Assembly: GCA_019095985.1 (NCBI GenBank)
Contig: CM032669.1
Coordinates: 7,462,399-7,526,398 of the forward strand
Length of the DNA: 64,000 nucleotides
Direction: 5' to 3'
Source of the DNA: Streblospio benedicti
Lineage: Eukaryota > Annelida > Polychaeta > Spionida > Spionidae
The notes below the pieces were generated by a model. That model was not told the DNA's origin and ran no database searches. It saw nothing but the letters and a program-made list of their open reading frames with translations. A program made the translations under genes and the position numbers. Position 1 is the first letter of the stretch; each line of letters opens with the position of its first letter. This document shows, in pieces, positions 54,691 through 64,000 of the stretch.

Positions 54691-55192
54691 GACTGTATGT
54701 TCAAAAATGTTTGTGTCATCAGCGACAGCCACATTTGCCACATCATAGACACTAAGCACTCATTCCCATTGCCGGGATGCACATCTGGAGTATGGAACAG
54801 CATGCCGTGCCGACGGGGAAGTTGTGTTATGTCTGGCCCTGGTGAACCCCGGCCAGGGCATACAAAAAATACAGGAGAGGGTGCAAATGTACAATCATTT
54901 ATTCCATGGGGTAGACCATGTGGTAACTTTAGCGGGCTGCAACGACGTGCTAAATGGCACGTCCGCCTCGTACATAGCAGCTCTCCATGGACAACTTGAC
55001 TTGTCATTGGAAACATTGTTGCCGCGAGCCACTGTGTGGCATACAGAATTATTGCCAATAGTGGCTTTTCCTGATATGGACAAAGTTATTGTTGCGGTCA
55101 ACCGCAAGCAAAGGATAATTTATAATAACAAAGTTTTATTTAATGGATTAAGAAGAAGCGGTTTTTTAAAAGAGAAAATTTTGTTTGAATGA
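54690..55192 (+). CDS. SGNH-hydrolase-like segment after the NADAR domain
   Basis: The plus strand reads NVCVISDSHICHI (54703 onward; compare block I G-D-S), then in the open frame ending at 55192 DAHLEYGTACRADGEVVLCL, ALVNPGQGIQKIQERVQMYN, and VVTLAGCNDVLNGTSASYIA. The word G-C-N-D matches SGNH block III (G-x-N-D). Block V (D-x-x-H) is not evident; the C-terminus reads LPIVAFPDMDKVIVAVNRKQ and a basic tail. The last frame is open for at least 122 codons to a TGA. Whether it is joined to the NADAR exons in one protein is an inference from order, spacing and strand. Confidence 0.5.
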
Positions 55193-55199
55193 CCCTCCA

Positions 55200-55700
55200 C
55201 TTGAGCCGTCAAACTAAAAAAGGAACTGTTGAAGAGAATTTTAAAAAGGTTGTTTTAATGGCTTCTGACATGTGAATTGTTTATGTCTTATATTATTATC
55301 ATTTTGTTACTGTGTCCATTGTTTTATATATGTTACTTTATATTACTATATATGTATATTGGATCATGCATGCCATTTCTATATTAAAAAAATTTATTTA
55401 CTTATATAGTGTTTTTGTTATGCTTTAAATCTTGTCCAATCACCCAGCTATCAGCTTACATATGATTGTGTTTATATTCATATTATCATTTATAATGTGT
55501 TGTGTACATATCTATTGCAGTATAAAACAGTGTACAAAATTAAATATAAAACAAGATATGCATTTCATTTATATTTCATTGATTTATTTAAGGGTGTCTG
55601 ACCTACAATATATTACAAAAATATACAATATATATGATTATAGGATTATCATCTTACTATTCCAACATCTCTACTACTTTCCAACACCAATTATAGGATT
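55200..55700. other. AT-rich DNA, no gene seen
   Basis: Likely 3' flank of the NADAR/SGNH-like gene. AATAAA-like words are absent in the first 100 bases; ATATTAAAAAA occurs at about 55380. Confidence 0.4.
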
Positions 55701-55701
55701 A

Positions 55702-55862
55702 TCATCTGTTAGGTGGCAGCACTGGGTCGTTTGTTGAGGTGAGGGGCAGCACTAACACACTGGTTGTGTTTTTGGAGGTGAGGGGCAGCACTGACGAATT
55801 TGTTTGCGTTGTGTTTGGGGAGTTGCATGTTTCTTGTCTTGATGGAGGTGGCAGCACTGATG
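55702..55862 (-). CDS. Ser/Thr/Pro-repeat terminal exon
   Basis: After a strong acceptor on the minus strand (TTGTTCATTCCCAG) the frame reads SVLPPPSRQETCNSPNTTQT, then SVLPLTSKNTTSVLVLPLTS, and ends PVLPPNR with a stop at 55702. The DNA is a degenerate tandem repeat (GAGGGGCAGCACT words about 50 bp apart). It looks like a mucin-like, O-glycosylation-prone tail, or a minisatellite that happens to be open. The upstream exons are not identified. Confidence 0.4.
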
Positions 55863-55919
55863 CTGGGAATGAACAAGTTAGCATTGTAACATTTGTGATT
55901 TCTATTCACTTAATATAAA

Positions 55920-56250
55920 TAAATTCAATAAATATAAATATATCAAACATCTTAGAGATGACCAAGTTTATTGACCATATAAAATTATCCACCAATTACA
56001 TAGAAACAACAATAAATTCACTAAATATAAATATATCAAACACACATCCACATCTAGTATAGATTACGACTGCTATAAAAAGCATAGAAAATTATCAATT
56101 TTACACACGTGTTTAAACATTAAAATATACATTTTAATTCCAACATTACAATAAACATTTCATATTGCTCAAAATATACATTTTAATTCAAACATTACAA
56201 TTATAAACATTTCATATTGCTCAAGTAAATGTGGGATGGACCCTTTTAGC
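55920..56250. repeat. Short AT-rich tandem duplications
   Basis: AAATATAAATATATCAAACA occurs twice (about 55931 and 56022). AAAATATACATTTTAATTC followed by AACATTACAAT and AAACATTTCATATTGCTC occurs twice at about 56121 and 56173. Confidence 0.75.
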
Positions 56251-56592
56251 CATACCTGCAAACAAGAAATTAACATATAACCAAATCCTCACAGTAAAGG
56301 AATGTTGATTAGTTTAAAGATTGAGCTAATATAATCATCACGCAAGGCGATCTATCCTCGTTAGTGTAAGTGGTCAGTATTACGCAACCAAGCAATCATA
56401 GCAAACGGTGAATACCATATATGGGTAATAACGTTAACGGACAGCCTCTATCAACAATGTGTAGAGGCGTTAAAGCATCGATACAGCGTCAGAGCTGGGG
56501 ACAAGTAGGAACTTGTATACTGTTGTGACAAACTGCCACAGTAAGCACATGACTTCCCAGGTGTAAGTCACTCCAATTCAAAATCAGCCAAG

Positions 56593-57257
56593 ATGAAGCA
56601 AGCTTTGGCAATTCTGCTAATTTCTCTGTGTATAATTCACATTCAAGGCAAGCAGAATTTCTTGAAGAGACTGGATGAATTGAAGTACAATGGGATACGG
56701 TCAACACTGCCTAAACTTCTGCGGAAAATGCACAGCATGGACTCCAACAAAGTGATTACCAGCAAAATTGGCAAAGTGGCCCGCTGCAATATTCTTGGAA
56801 GACTTGTGAAAATTCAACTAATCTCATAACTATAAATAACTTAAAGGTTATGCCGGATCCCATTATAGTGCCTGGAAGCGTCACGGTGGAAGCAGATGGT
56901 GTTCTCAAAGAAGACCTGCACAGCCCCGTATCGCTGGACTTGACCATTGAGAAGGATATGGTGTGGTTTTGGCTTACACTTCCTTGTGAGAATAATCTGG
57001 GTTCGTGTTCCTACAAGGACGTGTGCAACATGATCCCTGAGTCCCAGTGTCCACCTGTGTTTAAGAAACACAACATCCCGTGCAAATGTCCTGTGAAAGC
57101 CGGCCATTACTCCATCCCCAGTACCTCGGTACCCATTCCTGACATTGACGTCCCTGATGAGCTGAAGAATGGAGATTACTGGGTGCGCGCAAACTACACA
57201 AGCGGCAACACGCAAATCCTATGTTTTGAAGTCTATTTCAGTCTTGGATCTAAGTGA
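56593..57257 (+). pseudogene. GM2A-like: GM2 activator-like gene, right-arm copy, frameshifted
   Basis: Inverted paralogue of 24605-25273 with the same start (MKQALAILLISLCIIHIQGK), the same 3' cysteine pattern (SCSYKDVCNM, SQCPPVF, IPCKCP, ILCFEVYFSLGSK) and the same stop position. Relative to the left copy it lacks one A in the AAAAGTGG run and three bases in the following CCTTGGC. This shifts the frame after residue 61 and stops it at codon 79; the 3' two thirds stay open in their own frame (56850-57257). The missing A is in a homopolymer, so an assembly error is possible, but the three-base loss and the altered TATA box (AACTTGTATAC, 56512-56520) suggest real decay. A good AATAAA lies at 57354-57359. 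Confidence 0.75.
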
Positions 57258-57353
57258 TGCAGCAACAGTTTATTGATAAGAGGAGAGAAATGAGAGACTA
57301 AGGGTAAAAAAACAAAATGAAGGATATTTAGATTATGTCGTATTGGAATGACA

Positions 57354-57359
57354 AATAAA
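57354..57359 (+). terminator. Poly(A) signal AATAAA of the right-arm GM2A copy
   Basis: AATAAA lies 95 bases after the stop. The left-arm counterpart has lost it (TATGAAAA at about 24502). Confidence 0.5.
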
Positions 57360-57509
57360 AATACATACATATATTGTGTGATTATTTACAGTTAAAACAA
57401 GAGTACAAAAACACACAATCCTTCGAGTATTCAACCAGTTACTTTAAATAATATTTCTGATCATAAGCTTAACACAACATTTTATGTAATACAAATACAC
57501 CATCCTCAG

Positions 57510-57637
57510 TTTTTGGAGAGAGTAGTCAATCGGGTTCCTGTGCCTGGCTTTGTACTATCCAAGTTGGTGTCTAAAGCAAATGTGGATTCGCCGACGAATG
57601 GATGGCTGCTCATGAAACCGATTGAATACCAATACTG
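57510..57637 (+). CDS. Exon 'A', right-arm copy, open
   Basis: A 128-nt exon between the acceptor ACCATCCTCAG and the donor ATACTG|GTACGT. It reads FLERVVNRVPVPGFVLSKLV, then SKANVDSPTNGWLLMKPIEY, and ends QY plus two bases. No stop, unlike the left copy. The family is not recognised. Confidence 0.5.
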
Positions 57638-57693
57638 GTACGTGATTTCTCTACTTGTGCACCTAGGAGTAGATCAGCACTACATGTACATGA

Positions 57694-57954
57694 ATGAACT
57701 TACTATTGGGCACGCCTCTCCACTGGCTGGAAATGCAGCCCCTCGGCAAGGACATGCACCCTGATGAGAAGCTCATTCACGCGTTTGCGTCTCAAAACGA
57801 CACCAAAGTTTCTGGATACACGGGCGCGGGGGAATTTGATCACGTTCGCCGTCTATTTAGGGATCAAAGTGTTAATACTAATTATTTTGGCTACGATTTT
57901 GAGGTGGTAGTAATAAACATATTTCAGTTTACCTGTCACCACGTAACATTATGA
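57694..57954 (+). pseudogene. Small ORF 'exon B', right-arm copy, frameshifted
   Basis: MNLLLGTPLHWLEMQPLGKD then HPDEKLIHAFASQNDTK matches the left ORF at 23953-24168. An extra A then shifts the frame, and the membrane segment (ITFAVYLGIKVLIL in the left arm) is replaced by unrelated text. Confidence 0.5.
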
Positions 57955-57959
57955 GCAAT

Positions 57960-58640
57960 TGTGATTTTCATTTAAAAAATAAAGTTTTGCAATGTCATAG
58001 GCATCATATAAAATACATTGAACCTACACACCAGATCCACCACCACTATGAGTATACATTGTGGAACAGTCATATTGTAAAGCATAAATGGTGTAGACTA
58101 GCGACATGGATCATATTGTGTTAAATATTCTGTATATTTGGCCTACAGCACTAGGTCTCATTGTCAATAGTGTCTTGCTTTCTTTTCTACGGCTGTATTA
58201 TTACTAATATGAAACGTTTTGCATGCCAACCAGGAAAATATCGTGTACAAAGGTCAATGCATTTGATGCGATAAAAATAGTACCAAATCTATGTACATAG
58301 GGGAAAGTAGCAGATCAGCATATGTCAGAGGTCTACAGCACAGGAGAGCAATCAGTGATCCCACAAAGCACCAACATAATACCTTTGCCCAACACAGCCG
58401 TAGAAAAGAAAGCAAGACACTATTCACAATGGATCATATTGTAAAATCATACAGTTTTTAATGGTAGAAGGAACAGACAAACATAGTAAGGTTTGCTAAG
58501 AAATAACCATAGCAACGGTTGCTAGGGAACATCCATAGCAACCGTTGCCTAGCAGCTGTCCTATAAAGGGGTGTTTACTATTATTATTATTCAGTGATCA
58601 CACATTATCTAAAGTGAACTGCTGCTACCGCGGAGAATAA
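57960..58640. other. Non-coding part of the right arm with right-arm-only DNA
   Basis: Contains about 310 bp (about 58110-58430) absent from the left arm between sequences that match around 23740. Its two edges carry inverted words CAATAGTGTCTTGCTTTCTT (58166 region) and AAAGAAAGCAAGACACTATT (58407 region), suggesting an inserted element with inverted ends. The CTTTATAGG / GCAACGGTTGCTA dyads near 58500-58570 are also present in the left arm. Confidence 0.55.
58577..58592. other. Empty site matching the left-arm MITE insertion
   Basis: The right arm reads ACTATTATTATTATTCAGTG here. The left arm has the same flanks (CACTGAATAATAATA and GTAGTAAACACC) separated by the 835-bp element and the TA duplication. 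Confidence 0.85.
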
Positions 58641-58678
58641 TAGTATCGTCAACTCCTCATTTTGGACAACGCTTGAAA

Positions 58679-58960
58679 GCCATGGACTGGAAATTGGTCC
58701 TCCGTGATATAGATGCCCTGACTGGCCGACATGCTCGAGTCACGGGGATAGGAGGCATGGGTTCGACCAGGCCTGCTTTGACCTTCAAAAGTAGACAGCC
58801 CCATATTTCCAAACAGTGGACAAGTGGAGTTTAGGATCACATTCCCCACAACTCGCCGAACGTGCTTCGTCGAACTGCTCACTCTTCTAAAAATGTCTTC
58901 AGAAGTCTTAATTTTGGTTTCAAAATAACTGCACGCTGGCTATATATAATGACATCTCCA
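58679..58960 (+). pseudogene. Exon 'C', right-arm copy
   Basis: MDWKLVLRDIDALTGRHARV then GIGGMGSTRPALTFK is in frame. An extra A then shifts the register, and the text continues VDSPIFPNSGQVEFRITFPT then TRRTCFVELLTLLKM in the next frame. The last part corresponds to about 60 bp deleted from the left arm. The original protein therefore probably contained GQVEFRITFPTTRRTCFVEL. Confidence 0.45.
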
Positions 58961-59389
58961 AAAAATACACCAAAATAAAATCTTCAGCAGGACGAAGTGC
59001 AAATGACATGAAAGTGATATGTGTGATGCTGAAAGGTTACAATCTTGATCTTTGGGTATGAAACTGAACACTGACCTTTTTGATTGTGCTGATAGGGGAG
59101 TATTACATGCTTCTAATAGCATAAATGGAACATTTTAGTGCTTTCTGGTGAAGTACGACTGTGAGCATGTACATTTGAATACCGTTGACGTGTGAGGTTA
59201 TAATGTCTGTATGATGAGCAGCGTTGTAATGTTCAAAAGCTTTATTTTACTATGAATAATCAAATTGTCTTATTTTGGTGTGTCTGAAATGTATTGCATG
59301 TGATATTACTTTTAGTTGCTTACGTTTAAATATTTTGTAGTTGTTCAATCAGTACTTCCAATGAGAATTATGACTTGGAAAAAAAGGAA

Positions 59390-59760
59390 AAAAGGGAAGT
59401 TGCAAAAGCCATCTAGGAGGAAGAGTGCAGGCGGATCAACCTGCTGCCCCAGCGGTGTAAGGCAGCAGAGGGAAGCGCAAACAGTACTGGTGCATTTGCG
59501 AAGTCCTCAAGAAAATCAGGGACGTTACAGATCGAATGAAAGCATGATGGTAAGAGTGATGTGATTATTGCAGCTATATATTGTATTTCAGCATTTAATT
59601 AAACTTAGCATTAGAATATTAAAAAATAGTCTTTTCATAATCCTTGTATTATATTTTGTAAAATCTAAATACTATATTATTGTGGGTTTTATAGTAGTAA
59701 CAGTGATTTTAATGTGGCAGACGAAGAAGAAAACTTTTCATTTATCACAGAGGGCATTAT
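59390..59760 (+). repeat. R1 family, copy d
   Basis: Contains KLQKPSRRKSAGGSTCCPSG and, in another frame, KKIRDVTDRMKA, followed by the conserved AT-rich segment. It ends earlier than copies b and c. Confidence 0.6.
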
Positions 59761-59769
59761 ATTGAAATA

Positions 59770-60010
59770 TTTAAATATAATCAGAATATGTATAACATGT
59801 CAGTATAATAAATGATTATTTGACTTGAGGAGCCATTCTAAATTCTTCAGTTCAACCTTCATAATATTCATATTGGTATCATATATCATTTCATCTGAGC
59901 CCCCAAAGAAGAATAAAAAACAGAATGGAAGTTAACCATTCCTGGTGATGAGCATGCAAAGGCTTGATGGAAAATTGAAATATGTGAAAATCATTCAAGT
60001 CACAAATGAA
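59770..60010. other. No gene seen
   Basis: AT-rich sequence outside the right arm. Confidence 0.4.
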
Positions 60011-60610
60011 TCATTATACCCAAGCCCCGATTGGGTTGGTTAAGACTATACGCAAAGTCCGAGAAGCTATGAACTCAACTCAGAATTCAGAGATTTTCAG
60101 CACGATTTGCAGGATGACCCCGTGTTCATACGGGTCATTAATCAGATAATTTGACTTGCGTTGATAAACTGGTGACACCTTCGTACTCATTATGGATAAA
60201 CTTTCATATCAGCTACGGATAATAATTACACAAATAAAAACATGATGGCTCAAAGTTTCATAGAAATGTCAAGGTACATTTAACAGTTTAAAATACTAGC
60301 TGTCATTATCCAATTGCCACTTGCTGGTCTGTCTGAGAATGTATTATCAACAAGAATAGTTCAATGTTTAATATAATCAAAATAATTATTCATACACATG
60401 TCATTTCATACATAATAGATGATTATTTGAGTGAAAACGTTTAAAAATTGGTTGTTTACTCGGCAAAATATTCTGTTGACACCAATTTACGTTTTTCAAA
60501 GAAACACAGATATCAACTATGCTTCATAAGAATACCTTATCTGTGATATTTGAATTGTCTTATCAAATATCCATTTTAGAAGACACAAACCAAATATCTG
60601 TCCGTGTGCC
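60010..60610. repeat. Duplicated AT-rich block, copy 1
   Basis: Begins TATACCCAAGCCCCGATTGG and is repeated with divergence from 61203. Shared words include GAACTCAACTCAGAATTCAG and CAGCACGATTT. No coding sense. It could be an interspersed element whose two copies lie 1.19 kb apart. Confidence 0.8.
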
Positions 60611-61200
60611 GTGAGCATCCACAATTTTGATACAAATATGAAGAATTTTAAAAATTAAAATCACGAATCATGTCCAGTGAAGTGAACTTGTGCTCGTGGA
60701 CTTACATCAGCCATCATTAACAGGTGACAGACAGATGTTATATAGCTCTATACAATTATTCAACTTGTGTTTCATTTTTCTATTATACAGGAGCGTTTTA
60801 AAAAAAAAATGTTAATGGAGACAGCCACTATTGGCTTATAGTGAACTATATAGAGTTCTCTATACTCTTGTGTGCGCCCTCATACCAATATTTTCTTTAA
60901 ACTTTATGAGCATATTCATTTTATCATATTCATTATCATAATAAAGAATCATTCATAATAAATTTTTCCTTACATGAACAAAAACATAATATTAGGGGGT
61001 TTGGGTCTTAAGCAACTGCTTATGTATACATATTAGTATAAATTACAGGGAGGTCTTAGTAATTGTTTTAGATAACTTTCTAAACACAAATGATATGGCA
61101 CAGACTGATAATACAATTAGAGAAACTCATCATGTTTCTCATTATTATAAAGTTTTTTGAAGATATTAATGAGACCACATGTTGTTCACTACATAAGACT
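60610..61200. other. No gene seen between duplicated blocks
   Basis: AT-rich. A run of A occurs at about 60801-60809. Confidence 0.4.
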
Positions 61201-61202
61201 CT

Positions 61203-61800
61203 TATACCCAAGCCCCGATTGGGTTGGTTAAGACTATACGCACGATGTCTGTAGGCTATGAACTCAACTCAGAATTCAGTACGATTTTCAGCACGATTTT
61301 CAGCAAAAACGCACGGATGACCCGTGGTTTTGAACGAATGACGACATCACGCTCAGATAACTACGCCAGACGACGTTGATAAACTTGGTGGTTGCACCTA
61401 CTGTACTCAATAATGGATAACGTAACACTTTCATATCGGCTATGGAGAAGTAATTACACAAATAAAACAGTTTAATGTGGATACTGTCATTATCCCACTG
61501 AACGTTGCCATTTGAAACCGTGGTCTGTCTGCGAATGTAACGCTTATCAAAACTTCATACATCTAGGTAAAATTTACTACTGAATCCGATTTCATGCATA
61601 ATAAATGTTTACTTACAACATTTCTGAGTGAAAACATTTTTAAACATTGGTTGTTTATTCCCGGGATGGCAAAATATCTACGTAGTTGACACAATTATTT
61701 TATTCGTTTTCAAAGAAACACACCATATACGGAGCCCAGCTTTCATAGGACTGCTGTCAAACACCTTATCTGTGACCCGACATTTGAATTGTCATCAAAT
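61203..61800. repeat. Duplicated AT-rich block, copy 2
   Basis: Matches 60015-60600 with many small indels. It is slightly longer through short insertions, for example around CACGATGTCTGTAGGC and in ATGACGACATCACGCTC. Confidence 0.8.
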
Positions 61801-62109
61801 CTATATATATAAAGGAAGAGGCGGTTTTTTGCGTCACAAAAGGCTTTTTAACCACAAGACGTACACACTTCAAACTATGTATGTAAAATCATGACAACTT
61901 GGTGGTTGTTATAATATCACATTTCAAACCAAATAAATTGGTTTTAATGATAAAAACAAGAAAAAAGAATTTTTTAGAAAGGTTGCTTACAGGGCCATGT
62001 TTGTTAAAGGTACGTAATACGTTACACGTTTGTATTTGTCAAACGTATCTGTATCTGTATCTGTACGTTAATCTGCAGGGCTTTATCAGCATATGGGCAG
62101 ATGGATGGG

Positions 62110-63305
62110 AGGACGCAACGCTACTCAGTCGCTCCTGTGCAAGGCTTGTAGCCTGGCACGGAATGTGTCTACAGAACTGCAGTTGGCAGTGTCTGAGTCA
62201 ATGCTGTTCCATTCTGGAATTGTCCATGGAAAGAAGGAGTTCCTGAATGTGTCTGTATTTGCTGTTAAATGTCTAAATTTGTGATGATGTGATGACCGTG
62301 TACGCTGGTCAGCTGGTAGGAGGATGTCATCAGCAGGGATGGCCACTTTCTTGTTCACTATTTGATACATAAGTGCTAAACGGTGATTTTTCCGGCGGGT
62401 GGATAGTGTCTCCCATTGTAACTGTCTAAACATGGCGGTAACACTGCTGTAGGTAGAGTAGTCGCTCATGGCAAATCGTGCTGTTCTATGTTGGACTTGC
62501 TCTAGTTTTGCAATGTTCTTCTTGGTGTGAGGGGTCCCATACTTGGCAAGCGTACTCTAGCACAGAACGGGCCAGTGAAAAGTATGCTAGTTCTTTCAGA
62601 TCTCTTGAGCATTGAGACAGATTGCGTCTGAGAAAGCCGATGGTTTGGTTACTTCGCAGCTACCTTGTCAATGTGTGAGTCCCACTTCAGTTGGTTGTTG
62701 ATGAGCACACCAAGATATTTTGAAGCTGGTACCTGTTCTAAGATCTGATCACCAATCGTGTAAAAACTTTCCAGTGGTGACTTAGACCTGCTGATGCGAA
62801 GAAGCTGACATTTGGACATATTAAAAAGCGCATGCCCCAGTCTTCAGCCCAGGGTTGCAGATGATTGAGATCATTCTGAAGGACCAATTGGTCCTGGAAT
62901 GATCTGATTGGGCGGTAAACAAGGCAGTCATCAGCAAAAAGTCTGCACTGAGACTGAATGGCAGAAGGAAGGTCATCGATGTTTGCAAGGAAGAGAAGTG
63001 GGCGAGAAACACCGTGCCTTGAGGAACTCCAGAGTCGACATGGACCCAGTCCGAGCTGTTCACTAATTCCGTAGTGGCGTAGCTTATGGAGGAATCTATT
63101 GTGTGGTACAGTGTCAAAAGCTTTGGAGAAGTCAAGAACTATTACATCAATTTGAGTATTACTGTCTCTGTATGTCATCAGATCATGAATTGTAGTGATT
63201 AGCTGGGTGACACAGGAGTGAGCTGCACGGAAGCCATGCTGTAGACATGTCAGGATGTTATTGGTTTCAAAACGATGTACGTCACACGTACAGTCATACA
63301 AAAGG
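62110..63305 (-). mobile_element. 5'-truncated LINE with reverse-transcriptase core
   Basis: Minus-strand order: CLQHGFRAAHSCVTQLITTI (fingers, H-G-F-R-x-x-x-S-C-x-x-Q-L); VIVLDFSKAFDTVPHNRFLH (palm, first catalytic Asp); then, partly shifted, GVPQGT; LFADDCLVYRPI (F-A-D-D catalytic pair); ASKYLGVLINNQLKWDSHID; and the C-terminus LQWETLSTRRKNHRLALMYQ with FFPWTIPEWNSID. This is a non-LTR retrotransposon reverse transcriptase of a Jockey/CR1/RTE-like kind. Frames 62738-63301 and 62125-62469 are separated by shifts, and the G-V-P-Q-G region lies in a third frame (62821-63135), so at least three frameshifts break it. No endonuclease is present. The 5' truncation point is near 63305. Confidence 0.9.
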
Positions 63306-64000
63306 GAGCCTGGGGAGCGTGGTGATGGGGAAGGAGGTGCATTTTATCTGCTCCGTACCTGTTTTTTTTTGTTTTTGTTTTTTTTGACTAGGGGTGTTGG
63401 CAGAAATGGTGTGTTCATATATGGGGGGGGGGGGCGGACATGACTGGTGTCCATATGGGGTGGGGTATAGCTGGTGGTGAGGCAGGGAGGAGCATTTAAT
63501 CTGTTCCAGATCTCATCAATTTCAACCCGAGCAGCAGCAGAAAGGAGGTAATTGAGATGCACATTTAATGGTCTGCACGTGTTTACCAGGCGTAGTGTCA
63601 CACATAGGAATGAGACTAGAACTTTGGTTGTAGTATTTAATCCAATTCTCTCCCAGAGCACAAGCTGCTCCTGTTTATATAACAACTCCAGGGTTACACT
63701 GCGGAGACTGAGTCAGGCTAGACTGTCACCAACTAGCGTGTTGAGAACAGTCTATGCCACAGCTAGATCTCTGTGTGTGCACGCGTCGTAGTGCGACTCC
63801 ACTAACATAAACAAACCGCGGGGAGTCGGTGATAAATGACAGGTGGGATTAGTCGACGTGAATTAGTTTGGGTGACTCGTTTTAGATACAAATTTCAATA
63901 ATAATAAAAATGCATATATGCAGCATCAAATATAGTAAAAAAGTAACCAGTGTTTACTTGAAGAAAAAAAAATGTGCTAAGCTAAGATCGATACACAAAA
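63306..64000. other. No gene supported; G-runs and T-runs
   Basis: Contains T-rich runs (63361-63390) and a G-run (63424-63434). A minus-strand 113-codon frame covers this low-complexity DNA and is not convincing. Confidence 0.45.

Larger units (their letters stand above)
47341..59760. repeat. Large inverted duplication, right arm (with about 7.6 kb extra)
   Basis: 47341-48680 is the reverse of about 27117-25565, and 56254-59760 is the reverse of about 25564-21400. The segment 48680-56254 has no counterpart in the left arm. The join in the left arm is at about 25560-25566 (ATGTTAATTTCTTGTTTGTA followed by GGTATCGCTAAC and then AATAATCCTGATTAAAATGG). Confidence 0.85.

Noticed and set aside
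63344-63685. 113-codon minus-strand frame with YTPPHMDTSHVRPPPPYMNT
   Set aside because: Driven by G-runs and T-runs; the Lys/Asn run KKNKNKKKQ is a poly(T) reading.
1-64000. CRISPR arrays, bacterial operons, ribosome binding sites
   Set aside because: The direct repeats present are minisatellites without spacer structure. Introns, LINE/hAT elements and AT-rich intergenic DNA identify an animal genome.

Overview
This looks like a piece of an animal (metazoan) nuclear genome. It is AT-rich and gene-poor, with short exons carrying GT/AG splice signals, several LINE, hAT and pogo/Tc1-like remnants, minisatellites and one 100-base assembly gap (44288-44387). The gene content (GM2-activator/ML-domain genes, NADAR-domain remnants, repeated families of unrecognised short exons) and the transposon mix suggest a marine invertebrate, perhaps a lophotrochozoan such as a mollusc. 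The sequence alone does not settle the taxon.

Layout. 1-2300: no gene, with a G/T-rich tandem repeat. 2305-6014 (minus): a GC-rich block of four open frames, two of them coiled-coil-like, of unrecognised family and possibly from an unclassified retroelement; a 328-bp insert flanked by 17-bp direct repeats sits inside it. 6.6-9.1 kb: minisatellite and AT-rich DNA with a faint hAT-like remnant. 9115-10041: a DNA transposon with perfect 18-bp inverted termini. 10.0-20.1 kb: a tandem segmental duplication (10045-15560 and 16196-20130). It carries two decaying minus-strand genes. One is built from a repeating four-exon module whose exon lengths and phases can be read directly; the other ends in a 154-codon exon with half of a RanBP2-type zinc-finger signature.

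20.1-27.1 kb and 47.3-59.8 kb form a large, diverged inverted duplication. Each arm has a GM2-activator-like gene, three unrecognised exons or small ORFs, and a four-copy repeat (R1). The left GM2A copy is a complete 222-codon frame and the right copy is frameshifted, while other exons decay in the opposite arm. A pogo-like MITE sits in the left arm only, at a site that is visibly empty in the right arm. The right arm also holds about 7.6 kb (48.67-56.25 kb) absent from the left.

Between the arms lie a LINE C-terminal fragment (30.1-30.9 kb), a compact minus-strand gene with two possible first exons feeding one terminal exon (30.9-31.8 kb), a 120-bp triple repeat, a cluster of repeated minus-strand exons (36.9-41.1 kb), a 25-bp minisatellite (41.7-41.9 kb), a fossil LTR-retroelement fragment before the gap, an OB-fold-like terminal exon (45.2 kb) and a broken hAT transposase (46.5-47.1 kb). 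The 7.6-kb right-arm insert carries a broken gene with a NADAR domain followed by an SGNH-hydrolase-like segment. A 5'-truncated LINE (62.1-63.3 kb) lies near the right end.
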